DNA of 64,000 nt, from NCBI GenBank assembly GCA_003988855.1, contig QYAI01000001.1, forward strand, positions 620,001-684,000, in the 5' to 3' direction. The stretch comes from Arachnopeziza araneosa (taxonomy: Eukaryota; Ascomycota; Leotiomycetes; Helotiales; Arachnopezizaceae). Numbering within the stretch: the stretch's first letter is position 1; every line of letters starts with the position of its first letter. A program made the position numbers and the translations under genes. Of this stretch, positions 1-9,872 are shown one piece after another. The notes beneath the pieces are model-generated. The model saw nothing but the letters and a program-made list of their open reading frames with translations, did no database searches and had not been told where the DNA came from.

Positions 1-708
1 AATGCTGTCATTTTGACCTCGGCCTCGTCCTCTGCGAATGCTTTCCTCTACACCGGGTCTCGTTATCTGTTCGCTCTTGCTCAGAACAAGCAGGCGCCAA
101 GATTCCTCCTACGTTGTAGCAAAGCCGGCGTCCCGTATTATTGTGTTGCTATTACTGCTTCCATCGCTGGTCTGACATATCTTTCCGTTGGAAGCGGTGG
201 TGCAGCCACCGCTTTCGGTTGGTTCCAGAACTTGACTACCATTGCTGGTCTCTTCACCTGGTGTGCTATATGCCTTGCCTATGTCAAGTTTTACAAGGCG
301 CTTCAGGCTCAAGGTGTTGACCGAAATACCCTCGTCTTCAAGAGTCACTTTCAGCCATACACTGCTTGGGCGGCGTTCGTCTTCTTTGCTCTTATCATCC
401 TCTTCAACGGTTTCAACGTCTTTGTCGGCAAGCACCATGAGAACTGGGATGTCACAGGTAAGCTCCCATCTCCCTACGTTGTACATTGAATGATCTGATA
501 TGCTCCAGATTTCCTCTCTGCCTATATCGGGATCCCGATCTTCTTCGGTCTTTATGCCTTCTGGAAGGTTTTCAAGAGGACCCATTTGATCAAGCCCGAG
601 GATGCCGACATTACAACCGGAAAGGCGGCATTGGATGCTGAGGATGGCAACTGGCCCAACCCAGAGCCAAGAAATGTCATCGAGAAGATTTGGTTCTGGA
701 TTGCTTAA
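1..708 (+). CDS. Amino-acid permease, C-terminal part (5' end outside window)
   Basis: The frame is open from base 1, so the gene begins upstream. Exons are 1-457 and 509-708, with a 51-nt intron 458-508 that splits the Asp codon in VTD. The protein has the features of the fungal YAT/general amino-acid permease family (APC superfamily), which imports amino acids by proton symport at the plasma membrane. The first residues (NAVILTSASSSAN, then SRYLFALAQNKQAP) match the conserved region around TM8 of this family. Four to five hydrophobic segments follow, and a short hydrophilic C-terminal tail ends at FWIA. Substrate range cannot be told from this part. Stop is TAA at 706-708. Confidence 0.9.
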
Positions 709-1415
709 AGGAATGATGCTCACCTCCCTACTCAGCCAGTTAGGTTGTCCGTCCCACTTCTGAGTGGAATACATAGTGTTTATTATTTGCGATAAGATAT
801 CCCAATGATTTAATGAATATGACCATCCATTCTTCTATATTTGCAAATACTACTCCATTGAGCTGCCTTGTAGTAAAGTGGAAGTTATCTTATCAGGTCT
901 CCTTGCAAATCAAGCAATCGCTTTAGTTGTCCTATCGAAGTTGCATCGTGGGCATGTTGTTCATGACACCTGAGGTGGGTGGTTTTGTTCATAGTAGAAG
1001 AAGGGTAAACATGAAGATGCAACTTCCCTTTGGAGTTTTCTTTTCCAAGTGGCCAAGTCCTGTTTGGGTCATAGCTTCCACGCCTTTTCTGTGACAGACG
1101 TTGGGCGTGCGTTGCGGCACAGCGACATGAGGCTTACATGTGCTTGTTCTCAAGTAATAGCCGACGGGATCGTGCGCCTGTCTAAACTCTAAATTTCAAG
1201 AAAGTTGGGGACCTGGTGACTAATCACCTTATATCTTCATGTTTTCTGCACGATGGCTGCGAATTTCTCCAGAGGTAGGAAAACAAATTTAAATTACCAC
1301 AGTCTATTCCTAAGATGGCATAGTATTACATTCAGTACGCTGTATAATAAATGAGCCTCATTTTCTCAGTTCATTTTGAGAGGTCCAATTATCAAGGCTC
1401 CGGCCTTATTGTGAA
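709..1415. other. Intergenic, convergent 3' ends
   Basis: This 707-bp stretch lies between the convergent permease and endonuclease III genes. It should hold both 3' UTRs. I see no conserved ORF, RNA gene or repeat in it. Confidence 0.7.
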
Positions 1416-2693
1416 CTATGTGCTCTCTACCTTGGTTGATTTCGCATCAATCACAGAGCCCGATGCGCCCTCTTCCAACCCAGTCTTGACATCAACAGTA
1501 GTCGACATATCCTCAACTGTTTCTTCTGACTTGACCTTTTCTGTCGTTGTCACAATCTTGCCCTTCCAATCTTCGTCAACTTTCTCTTCTCTCAACTTCC
1601 GACCAATTGTAACCTTGCTCCGCTCAGCAGCTTTACAGAGCCCATGGAGGCCAAGGTCACAGTCGCCACACTTACGGCCAACAGGCAGGCACACGGATTG
1701 TCCAAACCCGACCAGAAGCCAGTTGATTTCATGCCATAGCTCTTTGGGAAGCCAGGCCTGTAGTGCTAAACGTGTCTCCTCTGGACCCTTAGTCTTATGC
1801 CAACCCCAAAGGTTTGTGATGCGGTGAACGTGGACATCAACTCCAATACCTTCTGTTCTTCCCCATGCAACACTCATACAGAGGTATGCCATCTTAGGCC
1901 CAACACCTGGCAGGGACATCAACCCTTCGATTGTGTCCGGGATATCCCCATTCCACTCATCTCTGAGAATCTCAGCCGCGGCCTTGATGTATTTTGTTTT
2001 ATTGTTGTGAAAGCCAACCACCCATATCATTTCGTTCAACAGCTTCGGATCAACAGCCAAGATATTCTCAAGATTCAGGCCTATTGGTGCTCCTTCTTTG
2101 TATGCTGGGAGTTGTGTTTGCAGGCGTTTCATAGCTACTGCATTCGTGGTATCCTTAGTCTGTGATGAGAGCATCAGAGCTATCAATGTCTGGAATCTTT
2201 TTATTTTGGGGGACACATCGTCTTGTCCAAGCCGCTCACATCCCATTGTATCAACTACCGCATTTTTCGCCACCCCGTTGATTCTCATCTCCTTAACTGA
2301 CGCGTAAACCTCTGCCCAGTCGTTAGGAGGATGTATCTCGACCTCGCCAGTATCTTCATTCTTAATCTGCCTAGCTGGTTTTCGGACCTTGCGATCCTTC
2401 GAGGGGGGAACTGTTCCTAATTCTTCGACCTCTCTCTTGGCTCCAACAATTGTCTTGGCTGATCTAACTGCGATGGGTTTTCGAACGTTGGAATCTCGTT
2501 TCCGCTTCCGTGAGGTAGGAATAATATCCTCAATGTCTTGAGGGGTCTGCGAAGCTTCTGAGGGCAAGCCATGCTCCACTGACGTGTTGCGTGCGAATCG
2601 CGAGAGTGTGGATGTTGTGCTCCGTGTTGATCTTGTAGAAGAAGTAGCTTTGATTATCTTGGCTGTCTCTTGCGAGATTTTAGAGGTTTTCAT
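1416..2693 (-). CDS. NTG1: Endonuclease III homolog (bifunctional DNA glycosylase/AP lyase)
   Basis: This single-exon gene encodes 425 aa. It removes oxidised pyrimidines and nicks AP sites in base-excision repair, in nucleus and/or mitochondria. Residues 1-120 are a basic, low-complexity extension with a nuclear-localisation-like SRKRKR at 61-66. The HhH-GPD fold follows: SSQTKD at 176-181, the helix-hairpin-helix LPGVGPK with the catalytic Lys at 267, and GIGVD with the catalytic Asp at 286. The [4Fe-4S] cysteines are at 335, 342, 345 and 353. The last spacing is seven residues, against five in the bacterial enzyme. The first ATG of the frame was taken as start; no intron is needed. The C-terminal about 65 residues are acidic and unrelated to the fold. 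Confidence 0.95.
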   Translation of the reverse strand: MKTSKISQETAKIIKATSSTRSTRSTTSTLSRFARNTSVEHGLPSEASQTPQDIEDIIPTSRKRKRDSNVRKPIAVRSAKTIVGAKREVEELGTVPPSKDRKVRKPARQIKNEDTGEVEIHPPNDWAEVYASVKEMRINGVAKNAVVDTMGCERLGQDDVSPKIKRFQTLIALMLSSQTKDTTNAVAMKRLQTQLPAYKEGAPIGLNLENILAVDPKLLNEMIWVVGFHNNKTKYIKAAAEILRDEWNGDIPDTIEGLMSLPGVGPKMAYLCMSVAWGRTEGIGVDVHVHRITNLWGWHKTKGPEETRLALQAWLPKELWHEINWLLVGFGQSVCLPVGRKCGDCDLGLHGLCKAAERSKVTIGRKLREEKVDEDWKGKIVTTTEKVKSEETVEDMSTTVDVKTGLEEGASGSVIDAKSTKVEST

Positions 2694-3336
2694 CCTGCGT
2701 CTTGGAGGCTCCAGGGCCGGATAATTATGCTGTAGAGGGAGAGGTCAATTCCATCGTGTTACAGTATGCCCCTGGATTTGGATTCACCGAACGGGTCGGC
2801 CCGCACTTGAATGAAAGACGACCTTTCTCAACAGGATATCGCTTATTAGGTAAGAGGACTACTGATTAGGTACTACTATCTAAGACTTTCATGCTTGCGT
2901 TGTTAGCTTTTCTGTATATATCTATAAAGGACACATGAAGGCTCTATTATATGTAGAGTGTTTAGAAGAACTTTTGTGGGACAACAATATATCGAATGTA
3001 CGTGGTATCTCGTTCTGGCTTCGTTGCACTGCTCGATGCTGTAATATAGTGGAATTACCAGCAGAAGGCAGACTTTCCCCTGTTGATTGTCTACTTAGAG
3101 TTGTCTCATATGCAAACCTCCAGTTACTTCATCCTGCCTAGACCGTTGAATCCTGAAAAACTGCTTTCGGACTTATGATCTTTGAATTCTTATGTTACTG
3201 GAAGATTCCAGCTCTTGCGTATTTCTCATACACCTACTTACCTCACTTTTGCAGACCCTCAAATCGTTACGCATATTTAGTTCACGCCACATTTCTGTAC
3301 AGTTCTTTTGCAGCAATAAGCAATTACGTAGATACA
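2694..3336. other. Divergent promoter region
   Basis: This 643-bp stretch lies between the starts of the divergent endonuclease III and amine oxidase genes and should contain both promoters. The short ORFs seen here have no recognisable similarity. I could not fix a TATA element. Confidence 0.6.
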
Positions 3337-5256
3337 ATGGCACTACTGTCTCGTGAAACAGCGGTAAGAAAGGCCTTCTCTTGGATAAGTTCTGGCTCCA
3401 TCTCAGTATCTTACGAGCAATGCCTCAGAGGTTGAAAAACGTTATATTGCAAGCTCAGGGGGTCGCCTTTGACACACTATTAATCAGGACTCTAGAAACC
3501 CATTCGGCATGAGGCTCCAGTACCCCATGTATGCGTTGTTGGCGCTGGTATTTCCGGATTACGTTGTGCAGATATTTTGATACAGAACGGCTTCAAAGTC
3601 ACCATTCTCGAGGCACGAGATAGAGTAGGAGGTCGTATGCACCAAGTTAAACTGCCCTCCGGAAGTCTTGTTGACCTAGGACCTAACTGGATTCATGTGA
3701 GCCCCCTTACCCTCAGAATCTCCCTTCCCTGATCTTTTTCTCAAGCTACTATTTAAAACATACATGCCTCATCATCCCTAAGGCATGCAACCCGCAGTAT
3801 GTAAAAATGAAGTGTACTAACTCCGAGGTCTTGAGATAGGGATCTGAAAACAATCCAATTCTCGATCTTGCAAAGGAAACAAAGACACAGACGCGTATTT
3901 GGGATAAAGGGGTTCATGTTTTTGGCGACGATGGAAAGGTGGTGGAAATGGGAGACGACCTAAATAAATCTTTTTGGGAAATCATCGAAGAAGCATTCAC
4001 TCACTCCACGGCTAATACCAGCACAATCAAAGCCGAGGAGAGTCTTTATGACTTTATTGCCCTCAAAGTCAAAGAGATGTTTCCAAATCATAAACAAATC
4101 CAAGAACGCAAAGTTCTAATGCAGATGGCTGAGAATTGGGGCGCATTTGTTGGAAGCAGTGTAAAAACACAGAGTCTCAAGTTCTTTTGGCTGGAACAAT
4201 GCATTGACGGCGGTGAGATATTCTTCCCCTGCTTCTTTCCTGTCAACTAACTCTCTGTATGTAGAGAACTTATTCTGTGCTGGGACCTACCAGAAAATTC
4301 TTGAGTGCATAGCTCAGCCGGCACTGGATAATGCGGTCGTAAAACTGTCTACCAAAGTGATCACTGTGGAGAACGTCGAGCAAAAAGTCCTGGTTCAGAC
4401 AGAAGGCACAGACCCCCAAGAATTTGATGAGATTGTCATGACCACTCCGCTAGGATGGCTGCAGAAAAATAAACCCATCTTCAGGCCTGCTCTTCCTGAC
4501 AACTTTTCGAAAGCCATTGATGCCATTGGATATGGATGTTTAGAAAAAGTATATCTGACTATTCTTCAGGTGTAGCGCGTAACTAACTTTCTCAAGGTTT
4601 ACATCTCATTCCCGCAGGCTTTTTGGCGGGGGGATTCTACGAATCCGGAAAAGAGTCCAACTTCTAGCTTCACAATGTGGCTCAATCCGAAATATTCAGA
4701 GGATACCAATCCCAAACGATGGAATCAAGAGCTTGTTGATCTAGCCTCTCTTCCAAAACCTTCTGCTCACCCAACACTGCTCTTTTACATTTTCGGTGAT
4801 CAGTCCGTCTCATTTGCTAAGAAGCTATCGACATTAGCCTCAGAGACAGAAAAGAATGAATTCCTAGAAGAATTCTTTGTTCCCTATTATTCACGGTTAC
4901 CTCACTATAATCAAGGCTCTCAGGATTGCAAGCCTTCAACATTCTTAGCAACCTCATGGGTTTTGGATGAGCTTGCTGGAAACGGAAGTTATAGCAACTT
5001 TCAAACCGGCTTGAACGAAGGAGATCAAGATATTAAGACAATGAGATACGGACTCCCGGACAGACGGACTTGGTTTGCGGGCGAGCATACCGCACCTTTT
5101 GTTGCTCTAGGAACAGTTACAGGCGCTTACTGGAGTGGTGAAGCGGTGGGCAGAAGAATTGCCGACGCGTATGGCAAAGGCTCTAGCGCTATTGGAGAAT
5201 TACACGAAGATGGGGATGAGCTCACAAGTGATATCCCCAAGGATGTCAATCCTTGA
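3337..5256 (+). CDS. Flavin amine oxidase / polyamine oxidase
   Basis: Five exons (3337-3363, 3496-3696, 3840-4212, 4265-4548, 4597-5256) encode 514 aa; all junction phases agree. This is an FAD-dependent amine oxidase of the MAO/LSD1/Fms1 superfamily. It oxidises amines or polyamines to aldehydes with H2O2. The dinucleotide-binding motif VVGAGISG is at about residues 23-30, followed by ILEARDRVGGR. LVDLGPNWIH spans the exon 2/3 junction. The C-terminal FAD motif FAGEHTAPFVALGTVTGAYWSG is near 5076-5135. No signal peptide or PTS1 is visible (the C-terminus is KDVNP). For the fourth intron I chose the GTATAT donor at 4549, because it restores the family motif VYISFPQAFW. An alternative donor 18 nt downstream would give a less conserved peptide. 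The first coding exon is only 27 nt. Substrate is not determinable. Confidence 0.9.
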
Positions 5257-5516
5257 GGTTTCTCGAAGTGACCGTGAACGACGCGCTGACCAGCAAGCTT
5301 TTCTCTCTTTTGACCGTGATTCACAGCCTTAGGGTAGATATCTTTTTGGTGGTGGTATTTTTGAAGCGATGGAGGGTATAAATAGATCACCAAACAGGAG
5401 ATTAGCACGTTTAAACATAAGGAGTCCCAGCACATGGCAACGCATGCCAACATCACAGCCTTGGCAAGTGTCGGTTGAAGACTTTGAAACCGGGACGAAT
5501 CAAGGAGCTCCGACAC

Positions 5517-5520
<4 letters not shown>

Positions 5521-5560
<40 letters not shown>
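5521..5560 (+). repeat. (GA)n microsatellite
   Basis: A run of about 17 uninterrupted GA units is followed by an imperfect end, in the 3' flank of the amine oxidase gene. Confidence 0.95.
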
Positions 5561-5561
<1 letters not shown>

Positions 5562-6110
5562 TAAAGGTTCAGTCTTAAGTCGAATTATAATAGTGTTGGA
5601 TTTGACCTTGAAGTATTTGTTGCCGGTGTAAGGCTCATGAGCAGTGGCCTGGCATGGCCATGGTGTTCAGCTTCGACTTGCCCTGTCCGGGCGTAACAAT
5701 TGGCGATCCCCGTTACCTCGAGTCCACCGTTACAGAAGAAACAAGGGTGGGCAAGCCGTGCGGGACTTGACGCAACGGGCCGACGACCATATGAAGATAC
5801 ATGTGATGAAGTTGAAAAGTCGTCAAGTCATGCATGAGGCGGTGAAGATGGAGATTGAAAGAGAACGTCTGTTGATGAGGAGGGGAGGAAGAAAATGGCT
5901 TCGGAGGCCCAAGCATCCGTGCTGTCCTGTCGCTGTTACCGATCCGCCTGCGCACGGCATCTGGCAGAGCGGGAGTGTCGTTGAGCTTTAATCGGTAGCC
6001 AATCATGTCTGGCACAAACAAAGCTTTATCGACGAGGATCGACGAGGAGAGTTCCTCCTACACTTGCCTTCTACCGCAGACTCGCTTCTCCATCTCCATC
6101 TCTACCATCC

Positions 6111-6111
6111 T

Positions 6112-6149
<38 letters not shown>

Positions 6150-6155
6150 GCTCTC
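6111..6155 (+). repeat. (CT)n microsatellite / pyrimidine tract
   Basis: Nearly pure CT repeat broken by two CG interruptions, about 230-275 bp upstream of the GDPD start codon. Such pyrimidine tracts often lie near transcription starts in filamentous fungi. It is the inverse complement of the GA tract at 5521. Confidence 0.95.
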
Positions 6156-6387
6156 CTTTCTACGCACTTGACGGGAGCCCCTCGCCATCAACATATATAT
6201 CCAACCGAGGATCCCGAACCTCTAAGTGATAGCGTACTCTGTCCTAGGAAACGATGCTTTGAGCAAGAAGCGGTCTATTCGAGCTTTCCGCCTCTTCTTC
6301 TCCCGTGGAAGCAGTAGCGTAGAATCTCGCGGCCTCGATCAATCCGCCCGCCCGAGAATACGCTCTCTTCGACCCTATTCATTCAGA

Positions 6388-7578
6388 ATGACTAGGACGG
6401 AATATACACCTCTACTCGTAGAGAAAATGGGCCCTCCCCGAGGTGCGTGCGAAGCAGTCGAGGTCTCTGGAACGTAAGACTGATATTATTCTAGCCAAAT
6501 TCGCATCCGCGATACATTCCTCTCGAGGCACGAAACCCCAAGCAATTGCACACCGAGGATATTGCGCAGCATACCCGGAGAACACGATGGGCGCATTCCA
6601 CGGAGCAGTTGCTGTTGGGGCGCATGCGATCGAGACGGATGTACATTTGAGCAAGGACGGGGTCGTGGTTTTGTCCCACGTAGGTGCTCTTGAGGAGCAA
6701 TCAAGACTCCATACTTAGACATTTTAGGACGCGACTTTGAAGCGTTGTTTTGGGGTGGATCGAAAAATCATCGATTGCGAATGGTCATATCTAAAGACCC
6801 TGCGTACTATAAAGACACCATCAGAACCTCTGCCAAGGTTAAAAGATCTGTTGGAGTATTTGGCGACACCAGGGTTGGAGCAGATTTGGCTCCTTTTGGA
6901 TATCAAGGTATTCGAAGCGATGATTCATATTGTTTAATGCTAATACTCGGGCAGCGAGATGATGACGCTGATGATCTCATGAGGTTAATCGCCGAGACTT
7001 TAGCAGATACCACACCTTCACGACCGTGGAATGAGCGTGTAATTATGGGCTGTTGGGTAGTGAGTCTCGCAAGGAAACTGCTGGAAGCTCAACCACTGAC
7101 AGATTTGTAGTCAAAGTATCTTTCACTATGCGAAGATTATCTGCCAAGCTATCCTATAGTGCATATCGGATGGAATATCCCATTAGCCAGACAGTTCCTT
7201 AAGGTTCCCGGAGTAGGCTTCAATATGCTAAAAGAGGTAATCGTCGGTCCTTGCGGCCAAAAATTCCTACGCGATGTTAAAGAAGCTCGTCGGCCAATAT
7301 TTTTATGGACGGTTAATGACGAAGATTGGATGAAGAGGTGCATTAATCAGGGCGTAGACGGTGTTATAACCGACGACCCAAAGAAGTTTTTAGAAGTGTG
7401 CAACTCTTATAGAGGAGAGAAAGCCCGTCTGCCTCTAAGAAAATGGGGCGGTGTAATTCGGACACACATTTTGATAATGTTTTTTGCAATACCTTTCTTT
7501 TACAAATACGGCTTTAGGATAAACGGGAAACAATATGTGAGGAGAGCAGACAGGTTGAGGAGTAGATCTCCGTTATAG
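6388..7578 (+). CDS. PGC1: Glycerophosphodiester phosphodiesterase family, phosphatidylglycerol phospholipase C-like
   Basis: Five exons (6388-6442, 6495-6679, 6728-6907, 6955-7059, 7111-7578) encode 330 aa; yeast Pgc1 is of similar length. Pgc1 is a GDPD-domain enzyme that degrades phosphatidylglycerol at lipid droplets and mitochondria. Family hallmarks: AHRGYCAAYPENT (HRG...PEN) early in exon 2, IETDVHLSKDG (metal-binding E and D), SHDATLKRCFG across intron 2, and GVDGVITDDP near the C-terminus. A hydrophobic segment (ILIMFFAIPFFYKYGF) follows the catalytic domain, as in yeast Pgc1, and is the probable membrane anchor. The tail is basic (RRADRLRSRS). Assignment to Pgc1 rather than another GDPD rests on length and the C-terminal anchor. 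Confidence 0.9.
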
Positions 7579-7980
7579 GAAAATAAATGATATGAAGCCC
7601 GCGGACCCTATACTCCTGATCGTTGTGATGGGCGATATGAGGCTCTGGAGCCCTCTTCTGTGAATGTTCTCTATGGACACTTCAATATGCTAGTTCGTGA
7701 CATAGAGTGACTAGGTTATATCTCAATGTTACATTCATGACTCCTCAGATCGCTATACAAAAGCTTCTCTACCTGCTATCCAAGAAGTGCTGCTGTTACG
7801 GCCCTTTGATCTTATCTTCCTATGCTGAAAATATGGCTTTGATCAATCACTCACACCTTCATGAGCAAGAACATTCATAGCTCTGATTTGTGATTCACCC
7901 AGCTCTCAGAACGTTGACGCTATCACTTCTGTCACCATGTCTAGTACTACACGTTCTCCAAGCCTCGGTCAGGTTTCCAA
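7579..7980. other. Short intergenic region
   Basis: Tandem (+/+) spacer of 402 bp. An in-frame-independent ATG at 7937 opens a 70-codon frame that overlaps the next gene. I regard it as leader sequence, though it could be an alternative first exon. Confidence 0.5.
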
Positions 7981-9219
7981 ATGTGTGAGATTACATACAT
8001 CCATTACGTCCCTTGCAATCACCAAGTACAGATCCCCCCTAGCCGGTGCGAGAAATTCCTTGCAAGGACCAGAGAGTATTGTGTACAAAATATATCTGAA
8101 GTCAAAAGTGAGGGACCCTGCCCGATCTGCCACGAACACCGGTCTCTAAGAGGCCGAAACCTCACGATGAACACAGAATCGAATAAGAAACTCAACAAAG
8201 ACTTATCGCTAGTATCTCCATCGAGAAGCGTCTTTTCGAAGCCGAAGAATCTACTTAAACTTTCTAGGACTACGAGTGATGCATCCCGTACCTCGAGATG
8301 GGGCATCCGACAAAAGATTGGAAGCTTGTTGGGAAAGGAGTCGCCTCAAAATCACGACAGTGATTTAGCAGAGACTGGTTCCACTTCTGAACATCGGAGA
8401 AGTTCCGAGCCAAGAACGTCTCTGGGATCGAATTCTTTATCCAGTGCACCGTTCTCTGAGAAATGCCAGTCGGGCCAACCGATATATGGCGTTGACGAAA
8501 CTTCTTCACCAACAACACCTCAGCAAAGAGGCTCTAAGATCAGCGCTAAAACCAACAGTACTGGTTCCGCTTACAGTCCGAGATCTTCAGGAAGACGAGA
8601 CTCGAAGACCAGCTACGGCGGATTTGAAGTTTATGACTCTCCGCAGTACAATGATCAACATTTCGAGAATCGAGATTCAGCAAACTTTACAACTATTCTA
8701 GAGAACAATCAAGCCCACTCGTGGCTCTTGCGCTCTTATGAATCGACTATTGAGAATCAAGAGAATCTAAGAGAAGCTTTATTGTGGCCCTTAACCCTTC
8801 CCAATCTGACTATCAAAAACCAAGAGAGTCTAAGACCAACTGAGGAATTTTCCAATCTCCAAAAAATGACCAAAGGTATTCGAAAAGCCAGTACTCCAAG
8901 CAATGAGGAGGGAGTCAGTGGTCACGAAATGAGAGTATCTCGTGTATCACTGACGGACGCAAATTCAAAGCTCGCAGAGAACCAGCAAGCCAAGAGAGAA
9001 GTTCTGAATGAGGGCATTGAAAAAGAGCAACAAAGGATGAGGCACTTGATACCACCAGGAGCAGATAAAGCTGAAGTTCTAGGCAAAATGTGGGCCAACC
9101 TTATCGACCCCCATCCAAGGACTCTTAACAACACTGAACGCGATCTGGATCGCTCGGCCGATGAGCACTGGAATGCAGTAGTGCGAAATGAGTGGCGACG
9201 ATTGCTCGGATTCTTTTAA
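7981..9219 (+). CDS. Hypothetical protein with Cys/His-rich N-terminus and disordered body
   Basis: Single exon, 412 aa, not assigned to a known family. The first 53 residues carry Cys at 2, 12, 23, 34, 47 and 50, with CNH at 12-14 and CPICHEH at 47-53. This pattern looks zinc-binding and is reminiscent of short N-terminal modules in many orphan Pezizomycotina proteins. Residues about 60-290 are Ser/Thr/Arg-rich and probably disordered, with many SPS/SSR phosphosite-like motifs. The last about 120 residues are charged and predicted helical, ending in WRRLLGFF. No signal peptide or membrane segment. The start ATG was chosen because the Cys pattern starts with it. Confidence 0.7.
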   Translation: MCEITYIHYVPCNHQVQIPPSRCEKFLARTREYCVQNISEVKSEGPCPICHEHRSLRGRNLTMNTESNKKLNKDLSLVSPSRSVFSKPKNLLKLSRTTSDASRTSRWGIRQKIGSLLGKESPQNHDSDLAETGSTSEHRRSSEPRTSLGSNSLSSAPFSEKCQSGQPIYGVDETSSPTTPQQRGSKISAKTNSTGSAYSPRSSGRRDSKTSYGGFEVYDSPQYNDQHFENRDSANFTTILENNQAHSWLLRSYESTIENQENLREALLWPLTLPNLTIKNQESLRPTEEFSNLQKMTKGIRKASTPSNEEGVSGHEMRVSRVSLTDANSKLAENQQAKREVLNEGIEKEQQRMRHLIPPGADKAEVLGKMWANLIDPHPRTLNNTERDLDRSADEHWNAVVRNEWRRLLGFF

Positions 9220-9872
9220 TCTTGCGGTGGTCGGTTCGGCAGAGTCCAGACAACGGGTAAAGATCCAGATTAGATGTTGAATGTCCAGAATAGGGAAATA
9301 CCGTATGGTAGGATCAGCTTTCTCAAACATGCTGCGTCAAAGCTGCAAGACAATCTAAGGGCGAGCTGAAGCGATTGAGCTGAGATTGGGAGACTCTAGC
9401 CGATATCGTCTTGGGGATGCCTCTTGTAAGCTAGACTGAGGCTCTACTACAGTAGCCTAGAGCAGGTAGAATTGAGAGGATGATCTAGAGTGGAAGTCTG
9501 AGTAGATAGACGACTATGACTCTTCAATATCTGATCTTTCTACATGGATATCTCGTAAGGGCAACTTCCAGATTTGGCGAATGAATTTTGCCAAATGAAT
9601 AAGATAAGGCCGGCCTATACCGCGTTTTCAATGATAATTTTTATACTGTATATCAATTATAGCATCAAATATGAGATTCCATGGTATCTCACCCTTGAAA
9701 TGGCTTCGGCAGTCGAGTCAAGGTAATTGAAGAAATGTTTTTGACACGTGACAATATATCACGTGAAAATGCGAAACCTTTCTGCGCCAACCTGTATTGC
9801 AACGAGCATTGATGCATCAACTTGAAAGCCTTTTGGGATCATTCTCCCACGTCCTCAAACGGGATCGTCATA
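9220..9872. other. Intergenic; promoter of SET gene
   Basis: Spacer of 653 bp. The last 130 bp hold two CACGTG palindromes (listed separately). The rest shows no feature I can name. Confidence 0.6.
9745..9765. promoter_or_regulatory. Paired CACGTG (E-box) elements
   Basis: CACGTG occurs at 9745-9750 and again at 9760-9765, 15 bp apart and about 108-128 bp before the SET-gene ATG. The hexamer is the known core for Cbf1/bHLH factors in fungi. Function here is inferred from position only. Confidence 0.5.

Larger units (their letters stand above)
5257..6387. other. Intergenic with long GA and CT tracts
   Basis: This 1.13-kb stretch lies between the amine oxidase stop and the GDPD start. It contains a (GA)n tract at 5521-5560 and a pyrimidine (CT)n tract at about 6111-6155, plus more CT-rich sequence typical of a fungal core promoter. 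The ORFs here are artefacts of simple sequence. Confidence 0.75.

Noticed and set aside
109..774. 221-codon minus-strand frame opposite the permease
   Set aside because: It is the reverse shadow of a clearly coding plus strand with permease motifs; the translated product has no recognisable feature.
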